From: Bacteroidales bacterium
GTDB lineage: Bacteria > Bacteroidota > Bacteroidia > Bacteroidales > F082
Direction: 5' to 3'
Assembly: GCA_030683155.1 (NCBI GenBank)
Contig: JAUXMV010000062.1
Coordinates: 1 to 64,000, forward strand
DNA length: 64,000 nt
In this document: piece by piece, positions 8,934 through 18,373 of the stretch
Layout of the letters: each line of letters starts with the position of its first letter
Numbering within the stretch: the first letter of the stretch is position 1
Translations under genes and position numbers: made by a program
The notes under the pieces: model-generated
Database searches by the model: none
The model's input: the letters and a program-made list of their open reading frames with translations, nothing else
What the model was told of the DNA's origin: nothing

Positions 8934-10313
8934 ATGGCACAAAAACCTTCAATACCTAAAGGAACACGCGACTTTGGTCCGCAAATAATGGTTAGGCGCA
9001 ACTACATATTTGATACCATCCGCAATATTTTCAAGCGTTACGGGTACCAGCCAATCGAAACACCGGCCATGGAAAACCTGAGCACGCTGCTCGGCAAATA
9101 TGGTGAAGAGGGTGACAAACTGCTTTTTCGCATTCTCAATTCAGGTGATTTTATTGCCGGAATGGATAGCAGCGAAAACTTAACTTCAGAAAAACTTGCA
9201 CCTTTTATCAGCGAAAAGGGTTTGCGGTATGATCTCACAGTTCCATTTGCCCGTTTTGTTGTTCAATACCGCAACGACATAACCTTTCCATTTAAACGCT
9301 ATCAAATTCAACCTGTCTGGAGAGCCGATCGTCCGCAAAAAGGACGTTACCGTGAGTTTTATCAGTGTGATGTGGATGTTGTCGGAAGCGATTCTTTGTT
9401 AAATGAAGCAGAATTGGTTCAGATTGTTGACGACATTTTCAATCAACTGAACATAAAAGTACTTGTTAAAATTAACAACAGAAAAATCCTTGCCGGCATT
9501 GCCGAATATATCGGAAGTCCGGAAAGCCTCACCGATATTACAGTTGCCATTGATAAACTTGATAAAATCGGCGTCGAAAAAGTTAACGCTGAGCTATCAG
9601 AAAAGGGCATTTCTGTGGAATCAATCAAGCTTCTGCAACCCATTTTATTTATGCAAGGCAGCTCCCGCGAAAAAATCAGCAGGCTTGAGACTTTGATCGG
9701 TCAGACAAGTATTGGAGCCAAAGGAATTGCAGAGGTGTCGCAGCTTTTCGACTACCTCGATAATATGGAACTTAAACTGCCCTATGAACTCGACCTTACT
9801 TTAGCCCGCGGACTCAACTATTATACAGGTGCCATATTTGAAGTAAAGGCTTTGGATGTAGCCATGGGAAGCATCTGTGGTGGAGGTCGTTATGATGATC
9901 TTACCAGCATATTCGGTCTTCCGGATGTTTCCGGTGTAGGTATCAGTTTTGGTGCCGACCGCATCTATGACGTTCTGAATGAACTCGCGCTTTTTCCTGA
10001 AACCACCACTGAAACTACCTTTGCGCTTTTTGTGAATTTTGGGAAAGCTGAAGAAAATTATTGTCTGCCTTATCTTTGGAAACTGCGTCAGGCAGGTGTT
10101 AATGCAGAAATATTTCCCGATTCTGACAAAATGAAAAAGCAGATGCGCTACGCCGACCAGAAAAATATTCCTGTAGTCATCATTGCCGGAGAAGAGGAAA
10201 TGAATAAAAAACAGTTTACCGTGAAGTGGATGCAAAGTGGCGAGCAACAAACTGTGGAATCTGATGCTTTGATAGAAATACTTACCGGATTTAACAATCT
10301 GCCAAACCGCTAA
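8934..10313 (+). CDS. hisS: Histidine--tRNA ligase
   Basis: Class II aminoacyl-tRNA synthetase that charges tRNA-His in the cytoplasm. The protein has 459 residues, usual for Bacteroidota. The N-terminus ([10 protein letters not shown]) carries the family signature. [13 protein letters not shown] precedes motif 2 ([19 protein letters not shown]). The histidine-specific loop [15 protein letters not shown] is followed by GGGRYDDL and motif 3 ([11 protein letters not shown]). The last 100 residues form the anticodon-binding domain. It stands alone with a promoter-like element just upstream. Confidence 0.97.
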   Translation: MAQKPSIPKGTRDFGPQIMVRRNYIFDTIRNIFKRYGYQPIETPAMENLSTLLGKYGEEGDKLLFRILNSGDFIAGMDSSENLTSEKLAPFISEKGLRYDLTVPFARFVVQYRNDITFPFKRYQIQPVWRADRPQKGRYREFYQCDVDVVGSDSLLNEAELVQIVDDIFNQLNIKVLVKINNRKILAGIAEYIGSPESLTDITVAIDKLDKIGVEKVNAELSEKGISVESIKLLQPILFMQGSSREKISRLETLIGQTSIGAKGIAEVSQLFDYLDNMELKLPYELDLTLARGLNYYTGAIFEVKALDVAMGSICGGGRYDDLTSIFGLPDVSGVGISFGADRIYDVLNELALFPETTTETTFALFVNFGKAEENYCLPYLWKLRQAGVNAEIFPDSDKMKKQMRYADQKNIPVVIIAGEEEMNKKQFTVKWMQSGEQQTVESDALIEILTGFNNLPNR

Positions 10314-10367
10314 GGAATGAATTGGATTATCTATTTTTTGATTAAGGTAAACAGGAAGTCATTGTTT

Positions 10368-10375
10368 TAGTTTTG
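10368..10375 (+). promoter_or_regulatory. Candidate -7 element upstream of the first ammonia-lyase
   Basis: TAGTTTTG matches TAnnTTTG and lies 65 bases before the ATG at 10441. No TTG is found at the usual -33 spacing, so this is weak. Confidence 0.35.
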
Positions 10376-10440
10376 GTATCAGATCTTATCTCAAGAATGA
10401 AATTCCAATGCTTAAAATCACTTTTTTACTTATTTGAAAA

Positions 10441-11958
10441 ATGAATATACATCATATCAGTTCCGAAAAACTTACGTTTAAACGCGTTTTCAACATCATA
10501 AAAGAAAACTACAAGTTAGCATTGTCCAAAGAATCTGCGGACAAAATTGAACATTGCCGTCGATATCTTGACAAAAAAATAGAATCTCAGCAAGAGCCTA
10601 TTTATGGCATCACCACTGGCTTTGGCTCGCTTTGCGACACCAGCATTTCCAAAGGTGACCTTGGAACCCTGCAAAAAAATCTGGTTATGTCGCATGCCTG
10701 CGGCACAGGAGATGAGGTGCCTTCTGAAATCGTAAAACTGATGCTTTTGTTAAAGGTTCAAAGCCTGTCATATGGTCATTCCGGCGTGCAATTAATTACA
10801 GTTCAACGACTTATTGATTTTTTCAATCATGACATTTTTCCCGTCGTATACGAAATGGGATCTTTGGGTGCTTCAGGCGACCTTTCACCATTGGCACACA
10901 TGAGCCTTCCGTTGCTTGGATTGGGTGAAGTGCGTTTTAAGGGCGAGATTCAACCTACTTCTGTGGTTTATGAAAAGTTAGGCTGGAAACCCATAGAGCT
11001 GCAATCAAAAGAAGGTTTGGCTTTGTTGAATGGCACACAATTCATGAGTGCCTATGGCGTTTTTTGCCTGCTTAAAACTTTTCGGCTTTCCATGCTGGCC
11101 GACATCATCGCATCTATTTCACTGGATGCATTTGATGGCAGAATCGAACCGTTTTTTGATCAGGTTCATCGTATCAGACATCACAAAGGACAAATTGATA
11201 CTGCTAAACGTATCAGAATGCTTTTAGACGGAAGCGAGCTGATCAACAGACCAAAACTGCATGTGCAGGATCCATACAGTTTTCGCTGTATTCCGCAGGT
11301 TCACGGAGCTTCAAAAGATTCAGTGAATTACGTAGCCTATGTGTTTAGCAACGAAATCAATGCAGTAACGGATAATCCAACCATTTTTCCGGATGAGGAC
11401 CTGATCATTTCAGCAGGCAATTTCCATGGACAACCGCTGGCACTCGCTCTTGATAATTTAGCGATTGCCACTGCAGAATGGGGAAATATTTCTGAACGCC
11501 GTACCTATCAGCTTTTGCATGGCAAACGTGGACTTCCACCTTTTTTGGTTGCCAATCCAGGTCTTAACTCAGGTTTCATGATTCCTCAATACACCTCCGC
11601 CAGTCTGGTAAGCCAGAACAAGCAACTTTGCACACCTGCTTCTGTCGATTCAATAGAGTCGTCGCAAGGACAGGAAGACCATGTGAGCATGGGTGCCAAT
11701 GCAGCCACAAAAGCTTTGCGGGTTGTGCTAAATCTGGAACGTATTCTGGCTATCGAACTCTTCAATGCCGCGCAGGCACTGGAATTCAGGCGGCCAGCCA
11801 AATCTTCCGCATTCATTGAAAATTTTATTGGAACTTACAGGGAAAAAGTTGATTTCATTACCGAGGATAAAATTATGTATCCCGAAATAGAAAAATCCGT
11901 TCAATTCCTTCGCACGGTTCCATTGAATATTCCGGATGCTTTGATAGAAGACATTTAA
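10441..11958 (+). CDS. hutH: Histidine ammonia-lyase (HutH type, MIO enzyme)
   Basis: Cytoplasmic lyase expected to convert L-histidine to trans-urocanate and ammonia. The catalytic MIO group would form from Ala144-Ser145-Gly146 within SLGASGD. The N-terminal YGITTGFG loop (55-62) carries the catalytic tyrosine. The substrate-selectivity pair is Ser84-His85 in LVMSHACGTG, as in histidine ammonia-lyases. The length of 505 residues is normal. No hutU, hutI or ftcD gene is nearby, so a complete histidine-degradation operon is not evident here. It ends 6 bases from the stop of the convergent thioredoxin-like gene. A second, divergent MIO lyase lies 0.5 kb downstream. Confidence 0.85.
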   Translation: MNIHHISSEKLTFKRVFNIIKENYKLALSKESADKIEHCRRYLDKKIESQQEPIYGITTGFGSLCDTSISKGDLGTLQKNLVMSHACGTGDEVPSEIVKLMLLLKVQSLSYGHSGVQLITVQRLIDFFNHDIFPVVYEMGSLGASGDLSPLAHMSLPLLGLGEVRFKGEIQPTSVVYEKLGWKPIELQSKEGLALLNGTQFMSAYGVFCLLKTFRLSMLADIIASISLDAFDGRIEPFFDQVHRIRHHKGQIDTAKRIRMLLDGSELINRPKLHVQDPYSFRCIPQVHGASKDSVNYVAYVFSNEINAVTDNPTIFPDEDLIISAGNFHGQPLALALDNLAIATAEWGNISERRTYQLLHGKRGLPPFLVANPGLNSGFMIPQYTSASLVSQNKQLCTPASVDSIESSQGQEDHVSMGANAATKALRVVLNLERILAIELFNAAQALEFRRPAKSSAFIENFIGTYREKVDFITEDKIMYPEIEKSVQFLRTVPLNIPDALIEDI

Positions 11959-11964
11959 ATTATT

Positions 11965-12294
11965 TCAGGCTTCAAAAAGCATCGAGTATGGTCTTTCGAT
12001 TGCCTCAGAAATCTGGGCAATGGAAACATATTTGCTCCAACGCTGAAACTCCCTGCCCTCAAAAAACAAAAGTATTGTCGGGTTGGAGAAAATTCCAAAA
12101 TGGGCTGTAATTTCGGGATAGAGATCAGAATTGATAAACAAGGTTTTAATTTCAGGGAAATCATCCGTTATAAGTGCTTGAACCTTTGGGCGAAGACTAA
12201 CGCAAGGAGCACAGCGGTCGCTGTAGTAATAAAGCAATAAAGCCTGACTACTCTTGATTTCGACCTGAATTTTACTGAGGTCAATATTTTGCAT
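11965..12294 (-). CDS. Thioredoxin family protein
   Basis: Small thioredoxin-fold protein of 109 residues without a signal peptide, so probably cytoplasmic. The active site is Cys28-Ala-Pro-Cys31 in SDRCAPCVSL, where classic thioredoxins have CGPC. The cis-proline loop is visible as FSNPTILLF. It is a likely disulfide reductant, but partners are unknown. The gene sits alone on the minus strand between two plus-strand ammonia-lyase genes and has its own promoter (12306-12337). Its stop lies 6 bases from that of the first lyase, so the two transcripts probably overlap at their 3' ends. Confidence 0.85.
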   Translation of the reverse strand: MQNIDLSKIQVEIKSSQALLLYYYSDRCAPCVSLRPKVQALITDDFPEIKTLFINSDLYPEITAHFGIFSNPTILLFFEGREFQRWSKYVSIAQISEAIERPYSMLFEA

Positions 12295-12305
12295 AGATTT
12301 TTCTG

Positions 12306-12337
12306 CAAAGATAGTTGTTGTTCTTGCTAAGTAGCAA
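12306..12337 (-). promoter_or_regulatory. Promoter of the thioredoxin-like gene
   Basis: On the minus strand TTG (12335-12337), a 21-base spacer and TATCTTTG (12306-12313) match the Bacteroidota promoter pattern. The -7 element ends 11 bases before the start codon, so the leader must be very short. Confidence 0.6.
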
Positions 12338-12473
12338 CCTAAACAAATGAGATGCTTCTTTGAATGAATTTAAAAATTTCCATAAATTAGCATCTTAAAA
12401 AGTACAAAGCAATTAAAAGAAATTGTTCTCATCTTTGCATTCAAAACCAAATGAAATTCAAAACCAAAAACCT

Positions 12474-13997
12474 ATGACATTAATCATTACCGGAGATCAT
12501 CTCACCATAGAGGATGTGGTGGATGTTGCACGACATGGAAAAAAAGTTGAACTTCACCCCAAAGCGCTTGAACGCATAAAGGCTTGCCGGGCGATGCTTG
12601 AAAGGAAAATCATCGCCGGCGAAATCATGTATGGCGTAAACACCGGAATCGGTGAATTTTCGGAAGTCGTACTTAATGATGATCAGGTGAAAGATTTTCA
12701 GAAGTACCTGATTTATAATCATGCTGCGGGCATTGGCGGCGCTATGCCCATTGAACATGTTCGCGGTGCAATGCTTGGCCGGATCAATGTGCATGCACAT
12801 GGCAACTCAGGGTGCAGACCGGAAATTACCCAGACACTTGTTGATATGCTTAATAAAGGAGTAACGCCTTATGTCTGTGAAAAAGGCAGCGTAGGTGCTT
12901 CAGGCGATCTGGCGCCTATGTCGCAAATTGCGCTGTTGATGATGGGCGAAGGAAAAGCTTTCTATCAAGGTGAATTACTTGATGGAAAAGAAGCATTGGA
13001 TAAAGCCGGCATAGCTGTTCCGGGGCTTATGGCCCGCGATGGTTTAGCCACCATCAACGGATCGAATGTACTCACGGCCATGAGTGCCATTTTTCTTTTC
13101 GATGCCAACAACTTTTTAAAACAAGCTGAAATTGCTGCTTCCATGTCACTTGAAGCACTCAAGGCAAACATGAAGCCATACAACCGGAAAATTCATGAAG
13201 TAAGAGGATTTAAAGGGGCTGTGAGAAGCGCCATGGCCATAAATAAAATGGTGGCAGGAGGTGATCTGGCAGAAAATCGTGTAAAATGTAAGGTTCAGGA
13301 TGCTTACAGTATGCGATCCTCACCACAGGTTATTGGCGCTGCACATGACGCTTTAGCCTGGGCTCGTTCGCAGGTTGAAATTGAATTGAATGGTGTGGGC
13401 GACAATCCTATTTTCTTTCCCGAAGAAAACATACAGCTTTCGGGTGCAAATTTCCAGGGAACACCGGTCTCGTTGCCGATGGATATGGCCGGAATTGCAG
13501 TAACCATGGTGTGTGTCCTCTCGGAGCGCAGAATGAACCGGTTGAATAACCCAGCATTAAGTGTTGGTTTACCGGCTTTTCTTACTAAAGGTGCCGGCAT
13601 GTTTTCCGGAATGATGCTTTCACAATATACAGCTGATATGCAGATTGTGGAGCAAAGAATTCTTTCGGCGCCTGCAAGCATACAGTCTATTCCAGCCGCC
13701 GCCGATCAGGAGGATTTTGTTTCGATGGGAATGAATACAGCCCTTAAAAACAATCAAATCCTTGACAATGCGTATGGAATTTTAGGAATTGAACTTATGG
13801 CAGCCGCACAGGCACTGGATTTCAGAGAGTATAAATTTGGCGAAGGCACTACCAAAGCGCATGAGGTGATACGCCGTCATGTTGATTTTCTTGAAATCGA
13901 CAGGCCTCTCTACAATGATCATAATGCCATGAAAGCCCTTGTGAAAAGCTGTGAGATCCTGAAAGAAGTTGAAGATGCTATCGGAAGTCTGGAGTAA
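12474..13997 (+). CDS. Aromatic amino acid ammonia-lyase / aminomutase family protein (MIO enzyme)
   Basis: Second MIO-family enzyme, 507 residues. Ala142-Ser143-Gly144 in GSVGASGDLAP would form the MIO cofactor, and YGVNTGIGEF (53-62) carries the catalytic tyrosine. The selectivity pair is Asn82-His83 in IYNHAAGIGG, unlike the Ser-His of the neighbouring HutH, so the substrate may be another aromatic amino acid (histidine, tyrosine or phenylalanine). Ammonia-lyase or 2,3-aminomutase activity cannot be told apart by eye. The frame is open back to 12423, but that start would overlap a promoter-like CATCTTTG, so the ATG at 12474 is preferred. Two small membrane-protein genes follow closely and may share its transcript. 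Confidence 0.85.
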   Translation: MTLIITGDHLTIEDVVDVARHGKKVELHPKALERIKACRAMLERKIIAGEIMYGVNTGIGEFSEVVLNDDQVKDFQKYLIYNHAAGIGGAMPIEHVRGAMLGRINVHAHGNSGCRPEITQTLVDMLNKGVTPYVCEKGSVGASGDLAPMSQIALLMMGEGKAFYQGELLDGKEALDKAGIAVPGLMARDGLATINGSNVLTAMSAIFLFDANNFLKQAEIAASMSLEALKANMKPYNRKIHEVRGFKGAVRSAMAINKMVAGGDLAENRVKCKVQDAYSMRSSPQVIGAAHDALAWARSQVEIELNGVGDNPIFFPEENIQLSGANFQGTPVSLPMDMAGIAVTMVCVLSERRMNRLNNPALSVGLPAFLTKGAGMFSGMMLSQYTADMQIVEQRILSAPASIQSIPAAADQEDFVSMGMNTALKNNQILDNAYGILGIELMAAAQALDFREYKFGEGTTKAHEVIRRHVDFLEIDRPLYNDHNAMKALVKSCEILKEVEDAIGSLE

Positions 13998-14049
13998 TAA
14001 AATAAAGCGATTTTAATGACTTATAAACTATTTTTACAGTAAATTCACA

Positions 14050-14484
14050 ATGACAGAACTAAACATCACGCCTTTAAACAAAAGACCCGTTTTACTTACC
14101 ACACTTTGCATACTTAGTTTTATCGGCAGCGGAATGGCTTCGCTTAGCAACATTTTTATCTATTTCAACCACGACGTTTTGTTGCGCACCATTGAAGAAG
14201 GCATACTAAGCGACATGGGATTTGACTTGAGTATTATGTTAAAAGTTGAACCTGCATACTTCCTGATCAGCGGATTGTTGAACATCATTTCATTTACCGG
14301 TGTAAGACATATGTGGAGACTCAGAAGGGCAGGATTTCATCTCTATGCCATTTCTCAGTTGCTAATGCTGATTGTTTCCACCTTATATATATACAAACCA
14401 TCAGGAGTGTTCCCTATGTTTGATCTTCTGCTTGCTTCAACTTTCATTCTGTTGTATCTTCGCTTTCGCGATGATATGAAATAA
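14050..14484 (+). CDS. Small integral membrane protein of unknown function
   Basis: A 144-residue hydrophobic protein with about four predicted membrane helices (about 14-36, 66-84, 95-112, 118-137) and a basic segment MWRLRRAG between helices 2 and 3. I do not recognise the family. It begins 52 bases after the second ammonia-lyase and is followed after 8 bases by another four-helix membrane protein, so all three may be one operon. No transport or catalytic motif is visible. Confidence 0.7.
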   Translation: MTELNITPLNKRPVLLTTLCILSFIGSGMASLSNIFIYFNHDVLLRTIEEGILSDMGFDLSIMLKVEPAYFLISGLLNIISFTGVRHMWRLRRAGFHLYAISQLLMLIVSTLYIYKPSGVFPMFDLLLASTFILLYLRFRDDMK

Positions 14485-14492
14485 GCCGGAAA

Positions 14493-14969
14493 ATGGAAGA
14501 AAAAGCTGAAAAGACTAAAACAAAAGTATCGCCTAACATCTTTTTGCGCGTTGCAGGTACTTTTTCGCTTGTATATTATGGGATGTCAGGTAGTTTATTC
14601 TTTTTGGCTTTAATTTTTGTTCGGTTTTTAACAGAAATGACTGAAATCTATCTTCCGGACTTCAACTTAAGTACTACTATCACGTTTATTTTTGTTTTGG
14701 CAGGGTTTTTATTGCACCTTTTGGCAGTTATCGGCTTGCTCATGTTGATGATAAATGGAAAAAAAACAGGATATTTACTATTCATTTTATCTTCAATTCC
14801 TATTTTATTGATCCAAATGATCTCATTAAACTATGATAGCTATCAAAAGATTTTTCTTGAAACAGGATTGATCTTTTTCATTTCCTTGATATACTTTTTA
14901 ACGCCAAAAGGTACGTATATAACTGATATTATGAGTGTTAATCAAATCAATAATTTGAATGAAGAATGA
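14493..14969 (+). CDS. Small integral membrane protein of unknown function
   Basis: A 158-residue protein with a charged N-terminus and about four predicted helices (about 18-45, 62-87, 92-112, 122-138). The family is not recognised. The 8-base gap to the preceding membrane-protein gene indicates co-transcription. The two proteins have similar size and helix number but little obvious sequence identity, so they may form a hetero-pair or be distant paralogues. Confidence 0.7.
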   Translation: MEEKAEKTKTKVSPNIFLRVAGTFSLVYYGMSGSLFFLALIFVRFLTEMTEIYLPDFNLSTTITFIFVLAGFLLHLLAVIGLLMLMINGKKTGYLLFILSSIPILLIQMISLNYDSYQKIFLETGLIFFISLIYFLTPKGTYITDIMSVNQINNLNEE

Positions 14970-15040
14970 AAATTTAGCTCGATGAATTTCTTCTCCGGAA
15001 AGCAGTGTTAATAAATCGTAAAATATTTTTTATCTAAATG

Positions 15041-15070
15041 TTGCTATTTTTTAATATATGTGTAAATTAG
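15041..15070 (+). promoter_or_regulatory. Promoter of the susC/susD-like operon
   Basis: TTG at 15041-15043, a 19-base spacer and TAAATTAG at 15063-15070 (one mismatch to TAnnTTTG) lie 85 bases before the susC-like ATG. The AT-rich leader leaves room for regulation, but no specific operator is recognised. Confidence 0.5.
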
Positions 15071-15155
15071 CCCTCCGAATTGCAAACGTTTTCTAAAAAT
15101 TAAAGATGCACAATTAACAGAAGTTTAATCAATTCACTAACCAAAATTCATTATT

Positions 15156-18100
15156 ATGAGAAAAATTACAGTAATGTTAGTGTTCTTGCTTGTTGCGGGT
15201 ATCAGTGGTGCCTTTGCGCAAACAAGAACCGTGACTGGTAAAGTTACCAGTTCACAGGATGGCTTAGGAATTCCCGGCGTGACGGTGATGGTCAAAGGCA
15301 CAACTATTGGTGCCATCACCGATTTCGATGGGAATTACAGTATCAATGTAAGGCCTGAGCACAGAACCCTTGTCTTCTCCTACGTTTCTATGAAAACCGT
15401 AGAAGTTGCGCTGGGAACCCAGACAAGTATTAACATGGTTTTAGATCCGGACGTGTTCCAGATCGATGAGGTAGTAGTAACTGCTATCGGTATTAAAAGA
15501 GAGGCTAAAGCCCTCGGTTATGCAGTTCAGTCTGTTGGTGGCGAAGACGTTTCAAGAAACGCCAGTACCAACATGATTAACTCAATGGCAGGTAAAGTTG
15601 CCGGTGTTTCTATCAACAGTTCCTCAGGAGCTGCCGGAGCTTCATCTTTCATGACCATCAGAGGTTTCTCTTCAATTACTTATAACAACCAGCCTCTCTT
15701 TGTTATCGATGGTGTGCCGATTGATAACTCAGAAACTAATTCAGTTACTAGAACTGCTGGTGTTGGTCTCTCAAACAGAGCTGTCGACATCAACCCTGAT
15801 GACATCGAATCGATGAGCATCCTCAAGGGTGGTGCTGCTACAGCCCTTTATGGTATCCGCGCTGCCAACGGTGCAGTTGTAATCACTACAAAAAAAGGTC
15901 AGGCTTCTGGCAAGATGAACGTTAGTTTCTCGTCTTCTGTAACGATGGAACAAGTTTCACAGCTTCCTTCGCTGCAAACTACTTTTGCACAGGGAACCAA
16001 CAAAACTTTCAATCCTGCTGTTACTACTTCATATGGTCCCAGAATTGATGAGCTGCGCTATGATGTAAATAACATAACTCCTGAGTATCCTCTTGGAGTT
16101 CCTGTTCTTTTTGATCCGGCAAACCCAGCTCACGCTAATCTTCCGGTAGCCAAAGCGTATGACAACTTAAATTCATTTTTCCAAACCGGTGTGGCCTATA
16201 ACAATGCGCTTTCATTATCCGGTGGAAATGAAAGGTCATCTGTTTATTTTTCTTTGTCAAATCTAACACATGAAGGTATCGTTCCAAACAATACTTTCCA
16301 ACGTACAACTGCATCTGTTTCAGGCGAGACCAAGCTGACTGACAAGGTTACAACCTCAGGTCGTATTGCTTATACCAATTCAGGAGGAACACGTATTCAA
16401 CAAGGTTCAAACACTTCAGGTGTTATGCTTGCCCTCACCAGAATGCCAATCAGTTTTGATATGACCGGTGGTTCTAGTGATCCTGCAAATGATCTTATTT
16501 CCTACAAGAAGCCAGATGGTTCTCAAAGAAACGCTTATGGTGGCGGTGGATATGACAATCCTTTCTGGACTGCCAATATGAACCCATTCACTGACAACGT
16601 TGACCGTATGATCGGAAACTGGGGAATTAATTATTTAGCTACAGATTGGCTGTCTTTTAGCTATAAAATAGGTACTGACTTCTACAGAGATGCCCGCAAA
16701 CAAATCATCGCCATCGGCTCAAGAACTTTCCCAACTGGTGAAGTTTGGGAAGATCATTTCTACAGACAGGATATCAACTCTGATCTTATGGCCAATATGA
16801 ATTTTGACCTTTCAGAAGATTTCAAATTGACTGCCATCCTCGGTAACAATATGTACCAATATAAATTCCAGAATTTGTATTCAAGAATCGGCGGTTTGGT
16901 AATTCCTGATTTCTATAACCTTTCAAATGCTGCTTCACAACAAACCTCAGAAAGCCATAGCAAGAAAAGAACAGCTGCTTTGTATGGTGATTTAGGTTTG
17001 GATTACAAAGGAATGATCTATTTGAATTTTACTGCCAGAAATGAATGGTCCACCACACTTCCTGAAGATGCCAATTCATTCTTCTATCCTTCATTCAGTG
17101 GATCATTTATTTTCACCGAACTTCCAGGATTAGCTGACAACAACATTCTACCTTTCGGAAAAATCAGAGCTTCATATGCCATCATTGGTAATGATGCGCC
17201 AATTTTTGCTACAAGACAGACATATGTTTCGGCTGCAGCTGGTGACGGGTGGACAAATAATGCCATTCAATTCCCTGCTTTTGGCACTCCTGCATACAAT
17301 ATGAGTACAACATTGGCAAACCGTGAGTTGGTACCAGAAAAAACTACGACTTTCGAAGTTGGTGTTGACCTAAGGTTTGTTGACAACCGAGTTGGATTAG
17401 ATCTTACATATTTTGATATGAATAGTGAAGATCTTATTCTTGCTGTTCCAATTGCCGGTTCCTCAGGATATACCTTTGCGAACTTGAATGCTGCCTCTAT
17501 GACCAATAAGGGTATTGAGGCTGTACTTAAGCTTACTCCTGTAAGAACAAAAGATTTCAACTGGAATATCGATTTTAACTTCACCAAAATTAACAATGAA
17601 GTTACAAGTCTTGCAGAAGGCGTTCCAAGTGTATTCCTTGGCGGTTTTGTTGGAAAACAAGTACGTGCCGTAGTTGGCAATCCATATGGAAGTATTTTTG
17701 GCACTGACTTCGTTCGTGATGCCAATGACAATCTGGTTATTCAGGATGACCCAACAAAAGCAGGTTATGGATATCCAATCAACAACCCTGAAGACCAGAA
17801 TATCGGTAATGTTATGCCTAACTGGACACTTGGTATCAACAATACTTTCAGCTACAAAGCATTCAACCTGAGTTTCCTTTGGGACATTAAAAATGGTGGT
17901 GTTATGTGGAATGGAACACGTGGTGCCAATATCAATTTTGGTATGACACCTGATACAGAATCAAGAGGTCAGGATTATGTATTTGAAGGCGTAAAACAAT
18001 CCGGTGGAAAAAACGATATCGTTGTTCAGCCTGATCAGGCATGGTATACAACTTTAGGTGGTGGCTTTAACGGCCCGGGAAGACCTTATGTTGATCCAAC

Positions 18101-18341
18101 CGACTGGGTACGTCTTCGTGAACTATATTTTGGTTACAGCCTTCCAATGAGTGCTGTTAGCAAAATTGGTCTGAAAAAAGCTGAAGTTTACTTCACGGGC
18201 AGAAACCTGTTACTCTTCACAGATTATGACGGAGTCGATCCTGAAACAAGCCTTTATGGTGCTGACAATGCACAGGGACTTGATTACTACAACATGCCTG
18301 GTGTAAAGAGCTTTATGTTTGGTATCAAGATTGATATTTAA
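15156..18341 (+). CDS. SusC/RagA family TonB-linked outer membrane protein
   Basis: Outer-membrane TonB-dependent importer that works with the SusD lipoprotein encoded 32 bases downstream to take up oligosaccharides or peptides. Residues 1-21 form a signal peptide (cleavage AFA-Q). A carboxypeptidase-regulatory-like beta domain follows at about 25-105 (TGKVTSSQDGLGIPGVTV, then TDFDGNYSINV). The plug spans about 112-240, including PLFVIDGVPID and the SusC-type GGAATALYGIRAANGAVVITTKK region. The rest, to residue 1061, is the 22-strand barrel. No glycosidase, sulfatase or peptidase is linked, so the cargo cannot be predicted. Confidence 0.95.
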   Translation: MRKITVMLVFLLVAGISGAFAQTRTVTGKVTSSQDGLGIPGVTVMVKGTTIGAITDFDGNYSINVRPEHRTLVFSYVSMKTVEVALGTQTSINMVLDPDVFQIDEVVVTAIGIKREAKALGYAVQSVGGEDVSRNASTNMINSMAGKVAGVSINSSSGAAGASSFMTIRGFSSITYNNQPLFVIDGVPIDNSETNSVTRTAGVGLSNRAVDINPDDIESMSILKGGAATALYGIRAANGAVVITTKKGQASGKMNVSFSSSVTMEQVSQLPSLQTTFAQGTNKTFNPAVTTSYGPRIDELRYDVNNITPEYPLGVPVLFDPANPAHANLPVAKAYDNLNSFFQTGVAYNNALSLSGGNERSSVYFSLSNLTHEGIVPNNTFQRTTASVSGETKLTDKVTTSGRIAYTNSGGTRIQQGSNTSGVMLALTRMPISFDMTGGSSDPANDLISYKKPDGSQRNAYGGGGYDNPFWTANMNPFTDNVDRMIGNWGINYLATDWLSFSYKIGTDFYRDARKQIIAIGSRTFPTGEVWEDHFYRQDINSDLMANMNFDLSEDFKLTAILGNNMYQYKFQNLYSRIGGLVIPDFYNLSNAASQQTSESHSKKRTAALYGDLGLDYKGMIYLNFTARNEWSTTLPEDANSFFYPSFSGSFIFTELPGLADNNILPFGKIRASYAIIGNDAPIFATRQTYVSAAAGDGWTNNAIQFPAFGTPAYNMSTTLANRELVPEKTTTFEVGVDLRFVDNRVGLDLTYFDMNSEDLILAVPIAGSSGYTFANLNAASMTNKGIEAVLKLTPVRTKDFNWNIDFNFTKINNEVTSLAEGVPSVFLGGFVGKQVRAVVGNPYGSIFGTDFVRDANDNLVIQDDPTKAGYGYPINNPEDQNIGNVMPNWTLGINNTFSYKAFNLSFLWDIKNGGVMWNGTRGANINFGMTPDTESRGQDYVFEGVKQSGGKNDIVVQPDQAWYTTLGGGFNGPGRPYVDPTDWVRLRELYFGYSLPMSAVSKIGLKKAEVYFTGRNLLLFTDYDGVDPETSLYGADNAQGLDYYNMPGVKSFMFGIKIDI

Positions 18342-18373
18342 TTGTTAATTACAAAAAAATAAAATTGTAAACT

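Noticed and set aside
9801-10250. 149-codon minus-strand open frame inside hisS
   Set aside because: Shadow of the hisS anticodon-binding region.
12423-12473. Upstream extension of the second ammonia-lyase
   Set aside because: It would start at TTG and include a promoter-like CATCTTTG; the ATG at 12474 gives the normal N-terminus.
17267-17731. 154-codon minus-strand open frame inside the susC-like gene
   Set aside because: Shadow of the barrel-coding region.
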